DNA of 64,000 bases from Fratercula arctica (lineage: Eukaryota; Chordata; Aves; Charadriiformes; Alcidae): assembly GCA_947846985.1 (NCBI GenBank), contig CANTUZ010000006.1:51926707-51990706 (forward strand), given 5' to 3'. The position numbers and the translations under genes were made by a program. Below the pieces are notes generated by a model. The model was not told the DNA's origin and ran no database searches. It saw only the letters and a list, made by a program, of their open reading frames with translations. Position 1 is the first letter of the stretch. Every line of letters starts with the position of its first letter. Positions 1-11,579 of the stretch are shown here, one piece after another.

Positions 1-980
1 CTTGTCTCCAACGTCAGCAATGAAGGGACAGTCAGACAACAGTAAGGACAGGTCAAGACAACACTCCCCAGGAGATCCTCTTGCAATGTCTCATTTACCT
101 CAGAAGTCTCAATAGATCTCTTTAAAGTATTTGTCCAGCTTCCTCGTGAACATCTGCATCAGCAAGATCCCATGGCGAAAAAAAGTCTACAGTTTTATAA
201 CCACTGTACAAAACACCCTCCTTTTTGTTTTAAGCCTGCTTTTTCTTCTTTCCCCCAGCTTTGCTTAATGGCCTCCAGTTCAAGTGCAGGAAAAAACAAT
301 TAAGAACTTGCCCCCATATTCTACCTCCAGACCACTCAGGATTTTGCAGATCTCCATTGCCCCTTTCCCACAATGAGATGTGCCCACCTTACTCGGTTGC
401 TCTTCGCAAGGAAGCTGCTTTATGCTTCAGTCTGTCTCAGAGCCTTCCTCTAAACATTTTCTTGCTGGAAGTGAGTGCAAAACTGCACATTTTATTCAAG
501 ATGTAAGCAAACCATGATACAGATAATATGACAATCATACATACCCTGCTTTGATCTTTTCCTAGTGGATCTCCATACTTACATTTTTAAACCACCACTG
601 CGCAAGAAGCTAATGATTTCATCGTCTATCGTAACTCCAAGATCACACTGAATTCAGTCTTCAAGGTGATGAACCACGTTACAGGTGAAGCTAGAATTGC
701 CTTTGCTCCCTAACCCACCTACCTGCTACATGCACCACTGTGCATTTATGTACCTTGAATTTAGTGTGACATTTTATAGTCCCACCACTGCACCTCTATG
801 CCATTTTTGACCTACTTTGCCCTTACTACTCTGAATACCCGCATATCTACACACACACAGCCCCCACCATGACTACCGGTCAGGGCTGCTCTTATTGCAA
901 ATCCTCATTTGCTACGAGACAGGAGCATGCAGGAAGATTAGCCACCAACCAGCTGATGCATACTAGCCATGCTACACTGG
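1..980. other. noncoding DNA, no gene seen (probable AP2M1 intron 1)
   Basis: AT-moderate unique-looking sequence up to the CR1 tail. I find no splice-flanked open frame, no repeat family I recognise and no RNA gene. It lies downstream, on the minus strand, of the splice donor at 10,549 and is therefore read as part of a long first intron. That reading depends on the AP2M1 exon 1 call. Confidence 0.5.
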
Positions 981-3310
981 TCATAGAATCATAGAACCAT
1001 AGGGTTGGAAGGGACCTCAGGAGATCATCTAGTCCAACCCCCCTGCCAGAGCAGGGTCACCTAGAGCAGGTTACACAGGAACACGTCCAGGCGGGTTTTG
1101 AATGTCTCCAGAGATGGAGACTCCACCACCTCTCTGGGCAGCCTGTTCCAGTGCTCTGCCACCCTCAGGGTAAAGAAGTTCCTCCTCATGTTTAGGTGGA
1201 ACTTCTTGTGCTCCAGTTTGTGCCCATTGCCTCTTGTCCTGTCCCCGGGCACTACTGAAAAGAGCCTGGTCCCATCCTCCTGACACCCACCCTTTAAGTA
1301 TTTATAAGTGTTGATAAGATCCCCCCTCAGCCGTCTTTTTTCCAGACTGAAGAGACCCAAATCCCTCAGCCTTTCCTCATAAGAGAGGTGTTCCAGTCCC
1401 CTAATCATCTTGGTAGCCCTCTGCTGCACCCTTTCCAGCAGTTCCCTGTCCTTCTGGAACCGGGGAGCCCAGAACTGGACACAGTACTCCAGGTGTGGCC
1501 TCACCAAGGCAGAGTAGAGGGGGAGGATGACCTCCCTTGACCTGCTGGCCACACTCTTCTTGATGCACCCCAGGATGCCATTGGCCTTCTTGGCCACAAG
1601 GGCACATTGCTGGCTCATAGTCATCCTGTTGTCCACCAGGACTCCCAGATCTCTTTCCACAGAGCTGCTCTCCAGTAGGTCAGCCCCCAACCTGTACTGG
1701 TGCATGGGGTTGTTCCTCCCCAGGTGCAGCACCCTACACTTGCCCTTGTTGAATTTCATAAGGTTTCTCTCTGCCCAGATCTCCAACCTGTCCAGGTCTC
1801 TCTGTATGGCAGCACAGCCCTCCGGTGTGTCAGCCGCCCCCCCCAGCTTTGTGTCATCAGCAAACTTGCTGAGGGTGCACTCTATCCCCTCATCCAGGTC
1901 ATTGATGAATATATTGAAGAGGACTGGACCCAGTACTGACCCCTGGGGAACACCACTCGTCACTGGTCTCCAACTAGATTCTGTGCCCCTAATCACAACC
2001 CTCTGAGCTCTATCTTTCAGCCAGTTTTCTATCCACCTTACTGTCCATTCATCTAACCCATACTTCCTAAGCTTCCCTATGAGGATGCTGTGGGAGACCG
2101 TGTCAAACGCTTTGCTTAAGTCAAGATAGACCACATCTACCGCCCTCCCCTCATCTATCCATCCAGTCATGCCATCGTAGAAGGCTATCAGATTAGTCAG
2201 ACATGATTTCCCCTTGGTGAATCCATGCTGAGTACTTCTGATAGCTTTCTTTTCCTCCACGTGCCTTGAGATGACGCCCAGAACAAGCTGTTCCATCATC
2301 TTCCCAGGGATGGAGGTGAGGCTGACCGGCCTGTAGTTCCCTGGCTCCTCCTTCTTGCCTTTTTTGAAGACTGGGGTGACATTGGCTTTCCTCCAGTCCT
2401 CAGGCACCTCACCTGTTCTCCAGGACCTTTCAAAGATGATGGAGAGCGGCCCAGCAATGACTTCTGCCAGCTCCCTCAGCACTCTCGGGTGCATCCCATC
2501 GGGGCCCATGGACTTGTGAATATCTAAATGATCTAATTGATCCCTCACTCGCCCCTCCTCAACCCAAGGGAAGTCTTCTTCTTTCCCTGTTACTTTATTC
2601 AATGCCTGGGACTTCTGAGGGCTGGGCCGAGCAGAAAAGACCGAAGCAAAGAAGGCATTCAGTAACTCTGCCTTCTCCGCATCCTCCGTCACCATGACTC
2701 CTGTCTCATTCAACAGTGGGCCCACAACTTCTCTGGTCTTCCTTTTGCTTCCAATATACTTGTAGAAGCTCTTTTTGTTGTGCTTAACATCCCTAGCCAG
2801 GTCTAATTCCAAGGCGGCCTTGGCTTTCCTTGTTTCATCCCTGCACGCTCTGGTGGCATTCTTGTAGTCCTCCCAAGGGGTCAGTCCCTTCTTCCACTTA
2901 TTATAAACTTCCTTCTTCCACTTGAGCTTTTTCTGAAGCTCCCTGCTTAAGCATGCAGGTCTCCTGCGTCCCTTGGCCGATTTCTTTCTCTTCGGGATGC
3001 ACCGATCCTGAGCTTGGAGGAAGTGGTCTTTGAATATCAACCAGCTTTCTTGAGCCCCTTTGCCTTCCATAGCCCTAGCCCACGGGATCTCTCCAAGCAG
3101 TTTCTTGAAGAGGCCAAAGTTAGCCCTCCTGAAATCCAAGGTTGTAATTTTACTTCTTGTTGTTTTGTGGATAGTGCCCACGATCCTGAACTCAATCATT
3201 TCATGATCACTACAACCTAGGGTGCCCCCAACCTTAATGTCCTCCACCAATCCCTCTGTGTTTGTCGCAATCCCTCTGTGTTTGTCCCAATCCCTCTGTG
3301 TCTGCAACTC
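981..3310 (-). mobile_element. CR1 LINE, 5'-truncated inside the endonuclease domain
   Basis: The element reads on the minus strand and ends at the left with the diagnostic CR1 3' tail: GGTCCCTTCCAACC followed by degenerate TTCTATGA units. It keeps the end of the endonuclease domain, the whole reverse transcriptase and the C-terminal region, and its 3'UTR is very short, as in CR1. The 5' end is truncated, as is usual for CR1, near a 20-bp triplication at 3248-3307. No target-site duplication is evident, which is normal for CR1. The exact right boundary (3300-3320) is uncertain. Confidence 0.95.
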
Positions 3311-3313
3311 CAT
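1061..3313 (-). CDS. CR1 ORF2 fragment: reverse transcriptase, 750 codons open
   Basis: The frame is uninterrupted for 750 residues. Near residues 35-37 it has the SDH motif that closes the apurinic endonuclease domain. Reverse transcriptase follows: motif A around residues 395-407 ([13 protein letters not shown]), motif B around 453-460 (SGVPQGSV) and the catalytic FADD at 484-487. Then come the conserved thumb and C-terminal region ending in FLCNLL. The N-terminal endonuclease is missing, so the copy cannot be autonomous. The first methionine lies in or beside the 5' junction and is not the native start. An open frame of this length points to a fairly recent insertion. By inference it is not a host gene. 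Confidence 0.9.
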   Translation of the reverse strand: MELQTQRDWDKHRGIATNTEGLVEDIKVGGTLGCSDHEMIEFRIVGTIHKTTRSKITTLDFRRANFGLFKKLLGEIPWARAMEGKGAQESWLIFKDHFLQAQDRCIPKRKKSAKGRRRPACLSRELQKKLKWKKEVYNKWKKGLTPWEDYKNATRACRDETRKAKAALELDLARDVKHNKKSFYKYIGSKRKTREVVGPLLNETGVMVTEDAEKAELLNAFFASVFSARPSPQKSQALNKVTGKEEDFPWVEEGRVRDQLDHLDIHKSMGPDGMHPRVLRELAEVIAGPLSIIFERSWRTGEVPEDWRKANVTPVFKKGKKEEPGNYRPVSLTSIPGKMMEQLVLGVISRHVEEKKAIRSTQHGFTKGKSCLTNLIAFYDGMTGWIDEGRAVDVVYLDLSKAFDTVSHSILIGKLRKYGLDEWTVRWIENWLKDRAQRVVIRGTESSWRPVTSGVPQGSVLGPVLFNIFINDLDEGIECTLSKFADDTKLGGAADTPEGCAAIQRDLDRLEIWAERNLMKFNKGKCRVLHLGRNNPMHQYRLGADLLESSSVERDLGVLVDNRMTMSQQCALVAKKANGILGCIKKSVASRSREVILPLYSALVRPHLEYCVQFWAPRFQKDRELLERVQQRATKMIRGLEHLSYEERLRDLGLFSLEKRRLRGDLINTYKYLKGGCQEDGTRLFSVVPGDRTRGNGHKLEHKKFHLNMRRNFFTLRVAEHWNRLPREVVESPSLETFKTRLDVFLCNLL
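3248..3307. repeat. 20-bp tandem repeat, three copies
   Basis: The unit caatccctctgtgtttgtcg occurs three times head to tail; the last copy is slightly diverged at its end. It sits at the 5' junction of the CR1. Because 20 is not a multiple of three, the three copies are read in three different frames within the CR1 frame (as QRDW, HRGI and TEGL). Only the copy nearest the reverse transcriptase is in the native frame. Confidence 0.9.
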
Positions 3314-6300
3314 ATCGAACAGCTTGCTCAGAGTCAGAAAGTGGCTGGCTCTGTGCTATGCGAACCCCTGGTTAGCACTTGAGGCAGCAGGTTCACTTAC
3401 TACAGATTTAGCTACAAAATCAGGACCATTCTGCCAGTTTGTTTTACAATGGCAGCCTACCAGCATAAACATACCAGAGAGAGACCACTAGCATCATTTC
3501 ACATGGAGTGGCAGCTTGCCTCCATGACAGTTATGAGTCTCCTCAGGCCTGAAGACCCCTCAATTCTGCAGCTCTACAGATTAAACCTGAATTCCCACTT
3601 AAGTGCAATTTACCTAACTATTTGTGTCAGACAACTGGTAGTGTGTTTGCAGGCACCGAGCAAAGTCACATGGGCTGAGGACAGCGAATACAGGAAACAG
3701 CTGGTACAGTTGGGTTAGTCATCTAAAACTATCTGTCAAGTCTCCGAGTAGCTGAAGGGCACATGCAATATAAGCCTCTTGCTGCACTCCCATCTAGTGA
3801 CCCCAGGAACCAAAGAGGTCTTGAGCGCACAACGTATTTAACAGTTATAAGCAGATCTCCCTTGCTCTGCTTGACTTCTGCAGCCCAGCATCTTGAAGAA
3901 TTCCAAGCATCAGAAGCATTGGTAGCAGAACGGCATCAACACAGCTCACAGCAAGTTGGGTTTGGTGCAGTGTCCTTCTCTCACTCAGCCTTCACCAGGT
4001 CTGCCCATGGTAGAAACCCAGGGAACACAACATTCCGGTCTTCTGCTCAAGCCTTGCACTACATCCCTCCTAGACACAAGATCAGCGTGACCACACTCCT
4101 TCTCTATCCAGAATTACTTCCATCAGCTAATGGGAGCATGTCCACACAGCTGGAAACTCAGGAGGTAGAATGACTAGCCCAGAGAAATATGAACAGATGA
4201 GAGGAAAGCCATACAAAGGGTAGCATGCAAAAGAAAGTTGCTTAAAGCTCAGCAAGAAGAATGGCTCTTTAAGATAACAATGGCTCTCCTTGAAGCGGCT
4301 GCTGTGAAAATAAGCCTGCTTTGTTTTGATCCTCATTTGTGTTTTGGTACAAGTTTCACAGATACTTGTTTCAACTATTTCAAGGTTGCACTGCAACTAG
4401 ACTGAGGTTTTTAGTGCTACAGTTCAGACTCAGTATGATCTTCCATACATTTTTAAATAATGAATAGTTTTCTTTTCAGATCAGCTTTGAAAATGAAAGA
4501 TCCTAGTGCTTGCAATGGTTAAGAACTGCAGAGAACGGGGCTCAAATTAATTTCAGACTGACATTCAGTGACTCACGGTTGCTGGAATCAGGAGGCCCCA
4601 GAACAAGAAATCCTCCACAGGAGATGGGTTCATCTGCTCACTGTGTATAAGCGACATGACTCAGAAAGCATCCCAGCATTGCTCAATCAGCTTTCAATGA
4701 CTCATTCTGCTCCTCTCCACACTCAGCCTTTTCTACGGAACTTGCCCTACACTGTTTTTGAATTTCCTCAGGCTAATAGCTCATTACAAGACACAGTTTA
4801 AGAGCAAAGCCCATCACTTCTTCAACTGTTTATCACTAAGTGCCTCTGGAAACGCAAGCTGACTCTAGCTGAAGCCTGTGAGTTAATGGTCCATCAACTG
4901 CATTTTCAGAACTTTGCAGCTCCGCTCCTTCTGTTTCACTAGCTTGAACATATGGCAACCCGCTCCACACTGCGAGCTACAGCCCAGTTTTCTAGTTATA
5001 GTATGGATGAATTTATTCTAGTTAAGGTAAAGAGAAGTTCCACGTATACGTGGAATTCACACCAGTTGGTGACTAATCACCTTAATTTAGGAACAACAGA
5101 CCTCTTCCGATACACTTTGCATTCTTCAAGCAGCTAGCTACTGGGGTGGGAGTGAGACCCAACGTCTGAATGCTGCTCCCACAAAGACCTAAGGCCAGTA
5201 TGCTTCCTACTCTGCTGCCAAGTACTCTCATTCCCATATACTTCTATTTCAACCCATAAATAGAAAGGAAAAGGATCATGAGGACCATCATAGGCAGACC
5301 ACAAAAGGAGTTAAGGCGACATGGAAATGCCTTTCCAAAAGGCCGATTCACTCACGTGAAAATGAGAGCGTTAAGATACACCTTTATAGCAACTGTGGCA
5401 AAGTTACAACGTTAAGACAGCCAGCTACAAAAAAAGGACATGTATAAAACCAAAATGCGGATTTGAACGCATTTCAGCAGTTACATAACTGAAAAGCAGC
5501 AGGATTAGCTGTGCCTGCGATGACTGACGTGGGAATGTGTGCCTTCTTAAAAGAATCAAGCACACTCCTCTCAAATCATATCGCTGCGCAGGGAACAGGC
5601 ATTAGGGAGCATCCCTCTCTCAAATCATCATGACACAGTAGACAAAGCCGCAGAAGCCAGTCTGCAGCAGGTTAGCTGCAGACCATAACCAAGGGTCCAG
5701 AGAAAGATAAGGATGGAATAAAACACAGAATCTCAAAACCTGCTTTTGTCCATTGATTCTATCCTAGATGGAAAATGTTCTATTTATTAGCTCTGACCCA
5801 AAGACAGGTGGTTCTCCAAAAGCCATCAGACTCTGCCCTTTCAGACCCACATTGTGCCACACACTTGAGTGCGTGGGTGCAGCCAGGAGCACGGGCTTAG
5901 GCAGCAGGATCCTGTCGCTGGGCTGTCAGCAGCGTCACATTCTGGGATGAACCAGGAGCTACCTGGCGAGATGATGCGCTAAACCTGCATTTAGCAAGTG
6001 AAGATTCAGCAGCTCGCTCCTGCGGCATGCAAGAGCCCAGCCTTCCATTTCCATTGCCTCTTCATGGATTCTGACCTAGAATGACCTAGAAAAGTGAACA
6101 ACATGGAGCACGGAGCTTTCTTAGACTCAACAAGGCAGACTTAGGAATGGATTAACAAGTATAGTTTGTTCTCTCTGCAGTGGTTGGTTTGTATCTGCAT
6201 CAACTCTTACAGAGACATCACAGCAAACAGCACCAGTTCTCCAGTGCATCAGCCTCCCATGGTCTCTCTGCTTGAAAAGTCACAGCATCACACCAGTGAC

Positions 6301-9300
6301 AACACACCACTGCAGTACCACAGTCATCTGTTCATCACGGTATGGAAGACAAAGCTGAATTCTAGCCTAAATCCCAGATATACAGGCATTTAAACAACTG
6401 ACTTTTTCCAGTACATTTGTCCCATAACCTGCAGTCTTTCAGGTGACACCGCACAGACCATTAATCCTTCCCTGCACCAGCAGGGAACAGCAGTAGCTTC
6501 AACCTACACCACAAACTTTGGAATACAGTTGCCTTTTGCAACTCTATTTGCACAAATGAAAAAAAAAAAAAGAAAAAAGCTGATCTGCTCAAATTCATTA
6601 GTTAGGAAAAACTGTTAGTCTCTTGCAGTGGTAGGAGGCAACATGGCTGCAGTAACTACAGCCTGACATCCAGGCAAGAGATACAGCATTGTCAGAGGAA
6701 GTGTGTCATTAGCAGTGTCCCTACAGCCTAACGGTACAGGAACCACCATAAGCTTGGGTGTATATTGGTATTTGTGCCTCAGCAAAGAAGCAAATGCACC
6801 AGTTTCCTTAAGTTCAGTGCAGAAGCTGATGAACTCTTGAGTTAGGCCTGGCCATTATCATGGCAGGCCTGCTCAGCAAGCCCTCGGCATTCTCTCTTCA
6901 GAGGTGCAGTGGTAACACCGCAGCTCAAGAATGAATGCTTGAGCGCAGCCTGACAGGAGGGACAGGAGTTCTTACGCTGTCCCTAACAGTATAACAACAG
7001 TTTCACATTACCACCCAAGCATCAACAGCCTCAGCACCCGGCGAGCACTGGCCACATCCTGATTGCGCCGAGTGCGTTTGTCCATTCACTTCAGAACACA
7101 TCTTTGGGATCAGCTATATTTTACTGAGCCAGCTGTGCGGCTGCTATTCTCACTGCAGAGATATCTCTCCAGAAAAGAGTCTGGCACTACAGGTGGGGAA
7201 AATAAGCATGCGACATGGTCTCCCAGTTACCTTAAACTCAGCCACCAGCAGAGCAAGCCAGCGAGGCTTGATCAGCAAGCTGAGGAGACTCCTGCGCACC
7301 TGCAAAGCCGCTTTGCCCACTGTCAGACAAGCTGTTAGCTTCGAGTTTCCTGTGCTATCAAGGTATGAATAAACACAAGACAATCAGTAGTGAGCCCAAG
7401 ACCCAGCTGCTCTGGGCTTTGTCACTCCCATTAAGGGGACAGAAGTTTCCCACAGCACAGACATCACTTAGTTTGAGTGAAAACAGGAATGCTTATTTCT
7501 CTAATCTACACAGCACATCTAGGAAACAGTAATCACAAGTCAGTTAATAAGCTGGTGTAAAGCAACCAACCCATTTAGTAGTCTATTAAAAGAAAGTTTG
7601 GGTTCTGACTTAACAGTAAGTAAGACTTCTGTGCATTAATGAGCTTATCTAACTAAGCAGTTCAAGGTACATTAGCTGCTAGAGTTCTCATCCAGGAAGA
7701 AAACAGGAGAGGTATCACAGCTCTCACCCAGAGGGCTGAGGGTAAATCACCAACTGCAACGATTTCTGCATTCCAGAAATCAGCGTGATCTTGGACAAGT
7801 GACAACAGTTGAAGCAGGAGAGGGATTAGTCAGGTTGCTCTGGCAAAGTGGAGTTATTCAAAAAAAACAGTCCTTTCAGGCTAGCACTAGCCATTATCAA
7901 ACCAAAAGGCTTAAGGTTTACACCAGTGTCATCACCCCATCAGCTAATCCGAGCATCTAAGCTTTGCTTAGAGGGCTGCATTAACCACCTTCCAGGAGGC
8001 CACAGGCTGCGCCTGGTTTTAAACAAGAGTAGCTCCAATAGCTTCATCCTGGGGAAGACAGGCTGCATAATTTAATTAAGAGGCATACCGTGAGCTAAAG
8101 AGCTACTGAGATAAACCCATCAGTTTCAGAGAAACCATTCCTATTTTAAACCCAATCCCATAAATCCCCATAACCAGTGGGCAGGAAGAGGAGCACGTCC
8201 AACTCTTACAGGCTCTCCTCCTACAGTCTACTTCTGCATGTCACACTGCACACAGCCAGTCTGAAGGGTAGGGAGAGATAAAAACTCACACAAGGAAACA
8301 CGAGAAGCTCCCTTACTCTGGTAAAACATCACAGGAACAGCGTTTAACACACCTCTCCACCTTATTTTGCATCCAACCTTATCTGAACAGCCCCAAGCCT
8401 TCTTCCACTTCTACCAGTTCTTCCAAGACAGTTTTAAACACAGTCTGAAACAACTTCTACTTGCTTTTCACTCTTGAGATAGAAACCTGAACAGTGACGT
8501 GCATTCTGTTCATCTTCTAACAGAAGAGGTTAGTGAGGGGGACTGCACTTTGAGTAATCGCTTATATTCTGCAGACCAGTAATGGTCTAGGTGCCCCGAC
8601 TTGACAGTATTTCTCTCTCTACTATTACTATAAGCAGATAACTGCACTTCACATTCTGTGCCTCAGCCTGCAAGCTTTTAGCTGAGCTGCCAACTTCCCG
8701 CTGAGATCAAAATAACATATGGCTTGCTAGTAACTTTTGACTCTGTAGGTCATTCACTAAAGGAAAGAAGCTGACTCTGCCATACAGACCAATTATATTT
8801 TGGAGCCCCAGGCTGTACTTCTGTCCATCCTCTAGTTAATCCTAAGAGCAGCGTTTAAATACTCTAACGGTCTTTAGGAGCATAATCTTAGAAAAACAGT
8901 GCAAGATGTGCTGCAAAAGACAGTCTCGGCTTTATCATTTCTTGATGTACGGATGAGACAAGAAAAGTGCAACTAGGATCACAGGAAGTTTCTTTACAAA
9001 GCTCATTTTGTTTAGTGATTGTTCCTATTCCATCAAAAAATGAGATACTATCAAACCAGAGTGTATTTCCAGTCATCTGTGCTTAAAAGAACTCAAGATG
9101 TAACCCTTCACAGCCTCAAGACTCAACTCTCCAAAGGCCAGAGTTGTGCTCTCTCTGAAGAAGGCAGCACCCATAATATCCTTCAAGGATCTCTCAAATG
9201 GTGTCCCTAAAAGAGAACATGGCCAGTTTGCAGCCCAAAGGACACCAGGTATCTCTGTCACTAGATGTCAGTAACATGGCACTTCCTACAGAAGAGAAGT

Positions 9301-10549
9301 GATGCCTCCCTTCTGACAGGGAAAATATGTAAGTAGGCAGCTTGGCAGCATCTCTTCAGATTAGAGACTGTCCCTCCAAGCAAAACTCGCATGGACGAGT
9401 ACAGCGTTTACGACAGGAAAAAACAGTAGCTACAGCTCTGATAGCATTCAAGCAAACGTTGCCCAAGAAGACACATGAGCCCACATGCAGTCAGAAACCT
9501 GCAATACCTACGCTTCCGAGCCACAGAGGCCACCCAGACTCACCTATCTGGGAAAGTTCCAGGCTTGGATTTTGGCAGCCTGAGGCTAAAACTTGGTAGC
9601 AGCTTTGTCATCCTAAAGCAAGCAGAAAACAGATCACGGAATCACACAGCTTATGGGGAGAATACTAGATCAAAAGCAAGTAATTTCCGAATGGGGAGAG
9701 AAATCAACTGCACTGGACGATAAGCAGAGGCTGCCTTTCCTGCAGCTTTACTGAATCCAAGAACCCAGCCCAAGGAAAAATGGAAGTGGAAACGCATCTA
9801 GAAGAGCCATTGGATAAAAGCCCATTTTAAGTCTCAGAACACACACAGTTTAGCATCGCCAGCACTACGTTCTGCCTCAGCAGGTTTTCCAGGGAGGAAG
9901 CCGGAGGGTGCAAGCCATGACCGAGCTAATTCACGTTTCTATCACTAGTGCAGTAGGATTATTTTAGGGGAAGTTTCTGCCCGATCTGACTGCGAGACCT
10001 TTGCCCAGGCTGACCCAGCACATCGGGGCAGGCCCTCCCCGGGCGCCCTGTGCCACACGGAGCCTCACCGTCCCCACCCTCACCCGGTGCAGCACCGTAG
10101 GGCTACCACCCCCGCTATCCCAGAAAGAGAACTAATTAACAGAAACAATTCATAAGCCCCACCAACCCCAAGCAACGTGCGAGCGGATGAGCCAGCCCCG
10201 GCGAGGCTAGGATCACCCGGCACCCCCCGCGCAGGGGGCTGAGGAAAAGCCCACCCGGGGGAGGCCCGCTTCCCCCCGTCGCAGCTGCGGGGGGCACCCG
10301 CGCCCCTCCTCAAGGGCGGCCAGCGGCGGACCTCGCCCTGCAGCAGGGTACCCCGAAGCCTGTCAGGGCCGCGCCCCGCGGCGTAGGCCCGCGGACCCCC
10401 ACCAGCGCCAAGGGAGCCGCCACCCGCCGCAGCCCGGCCAGCGCCCGGGCGCGGCCGCGGAGCGCGCCCCGCCGTAGAAGGCCGCCCGGAGAAGGGAAGC
10501 GGGCCGCACGCCCCACCAGGGAGCGGAGAGACGACCCCGGGCACCTCAC
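3311..10549 (-). other. noncoding DNA, probable AP2M1 intron 1
   Basis: About 7.2 kb without a recognisable coding exon. I searched on the minus strand for the conserved start of the AP-2 mu chain (MIGGLFIYNH) and did not find it here or in 1-980. Apart from the CR1 to its left I recognise no repeat family. It holds short A-runs (around 6558) and an 18-bp perfect palindrome at 5038-5055. GC content rises sharply from about 10,000 into the CpG island. It is read as an intron because a clean minus-strand splice donor (CAG|GTGAGG) lies at its right edge. Confidence 0.5.
5038..5055. repeat. 18-bp perfect palindrome with two ACGTG cores
   Basis: TTCCACGTATACGTGGAA equals its own reverse complement. 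It contains CACGT on each arm and an EcoRI-like GAATTC immediately after. Function unknown. Confidence 0.9.
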
Positions 10550-11230
10550 CTGCCGCCGCCCGCCGCCGCCGCTCACTGCCCAGCGCCCAAGATGGCGGCC
10601 GCCGCCCCCCCGTCCCTCCGCGCCCCCCCTATCACTGCAGAGCCGCCGCAGCGCATGCGCCACCGCGGGGGCGGGGCGTCCGCGGCGGCGCTGGGCGGGA
10701 GGGCCGCGCGCGGGGTCTGCCGGGAGCTGTAGTCCCGCGGCGCGGTGCGCGCTGGGAGCTGTAGTCCGGGGCGGGCGAGCGGGGGCCACCGGGGCCGCGC
10801 GAGGGGCGAGCGGCCGCTCTGGGCCTGGGGCTCCCCCGCCTCCGCGGGGGCCGCCCGTCGGGCACAGGGGTGCTCCGGGCGGGGAGGCGGCTCTTCCCCC
10901 CGCGGAGGCCCGACGCCACCACGGGCCGCTGTCTCCCACGGGCCCAGCACCGCAGGCCCCGCGCACCGGCCCCCGCGGCTCGCCCGCTCCCCGCACCGCT
11001 GCGCGGGCGCTGCGCCCAGCGCCCCCTGTCAGGCCTGTCCCCGCTTCTCCCATCCCCCGGCGCCCGCCGGACACGTGGAGCACCGACGGCAGGCCCCGCT
11101 GCGGGGCGGCGGCAGCGGGAAGCCGGGGACGGCGCCGGGTGGGGCCGCAGCAGCCTCCGGCAGCCCGGGAAGGGGCGGGCGGAAAAGGGGCACAGGGGGC
11201 CCGCGGGGGTTGCGCTGCAGAGCGAAGGGC
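10000..11230. promoter_or_regulatory. CpG island, promoter of the minus-strand gene (probably AP2M1)
   Basis: A dense CpG block of about 1.2 kb with no TATA box. Its core (10,589-10,767) holds a YY1 motif AAGATGGCGGC (10589-10599), a perfect NRF1 palindrome GCGCATGCGC (10651-10660), an Sp1-type GGGGGCGGGGC (10667-10677), and two copies of GGGAGCTGTAGTCC (10722-10735 and 10754-10767). The reverse complement of that 14-mer resembles the ZNF143/THAP11 site ACTACAAYTCCC. This is the usual make-up of a housekeeping promoter. The island lies between the DVL3 3' end and the noncoding exon at 10,550. Confidence 0.8.
10550..10640 (-). other. AP2M1: noncoding first exon, probably AP2M1
   Basis: On the minus strand a GC-rich 5' leader with GCCGCCATCTTGG (a YY1-type downstream element) runs into GGCGGCAG|GTGAGG, a consensus splice donor at 10,549. 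No long frame with a meaningful product crosses the donor, so the exon is probably untranslated. It is assigned to AP2M1, the mu subunit of the AP-2 clathrin adaptor, from position only: AP2M1 follows DVL3 on the same strand in human and has a noncoding first exon. No AP2M1 coding exon is in the window, so this remains an inference. The right end (transcription start) is a guess from the motif positions. Confidence 0.5.
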
Positions 11231-11573
11231 AGGAGAGCAGAAAAGGAAGACGAAAAAAGTAAATACATAAAAAAAAAAAAAAAAAACAACACAAGGCAGG
11301 AGTCCAATAAAACTATGTTTATAAATAAAAACAAGGAGATTGGTTTTGTTTTTATAAAACCAGCAGGCAGGGTAGGGCAAGGGCATGAGCGGTGGCCAGG
11401 GAGGCAGCTGGATGGCATCGGGGCGGGGAGGAATGGGGACAGGCAGCAGCCGAGACGGGGGACGGGAGGCTGGCAGAGCGCAGGCAGGGGGAGAGGCGTC
11501 AGGGAGTCATGGGGAGATGACCCCATGGCAGAGGGGCTGCAGGGGCAATGCAGACCCCCGACAGGCAAAACAC
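11231..11573. other. intergenic spacer between DVL3 3' end and AP2M1 promoter
   Basis: A short A-rich patch with an uninterrupted A-run (about 11,269-11,286) and, on the plus strand, two AATAAA hexamers (11306-11311 and 11324-11329). No gene is seen on either strand. The DVL3 transcript end and the next promoter are less than 1 kb apart. Confidence 0.6.
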
Positions 11574-11579
11574 ATTTAA
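11574..11579 (-). terminator. DVL3: candidate DVL3 poly(A) signal (ATTAAA)
   Basis: Reading the minus strand, ATTAAA is followed at once by the GU-rich TGTGTTTTGCCTGTC, a plausible downstream element. It is about 1.6 kb past the stop codon and is the most distal signal before the next CpG island. The alternative is a proximal AATAAA at 12979-12984, which lacks a GU-rich element. Confidence 0.5.

Noticed and set aside
11269..11286. A-run as the poly(A) tail of a processed pseudogene
   Set aside because: The upstream sequence is CpG-island DNA and matches no coding sequence I can recognise.
10310..11386. Minus-strand open frame of 358 codons across the AP2M1 promoter
   Set aside because: Composition-driven, runs through the A/T run and promoter motifs, and has no recognisable domain.
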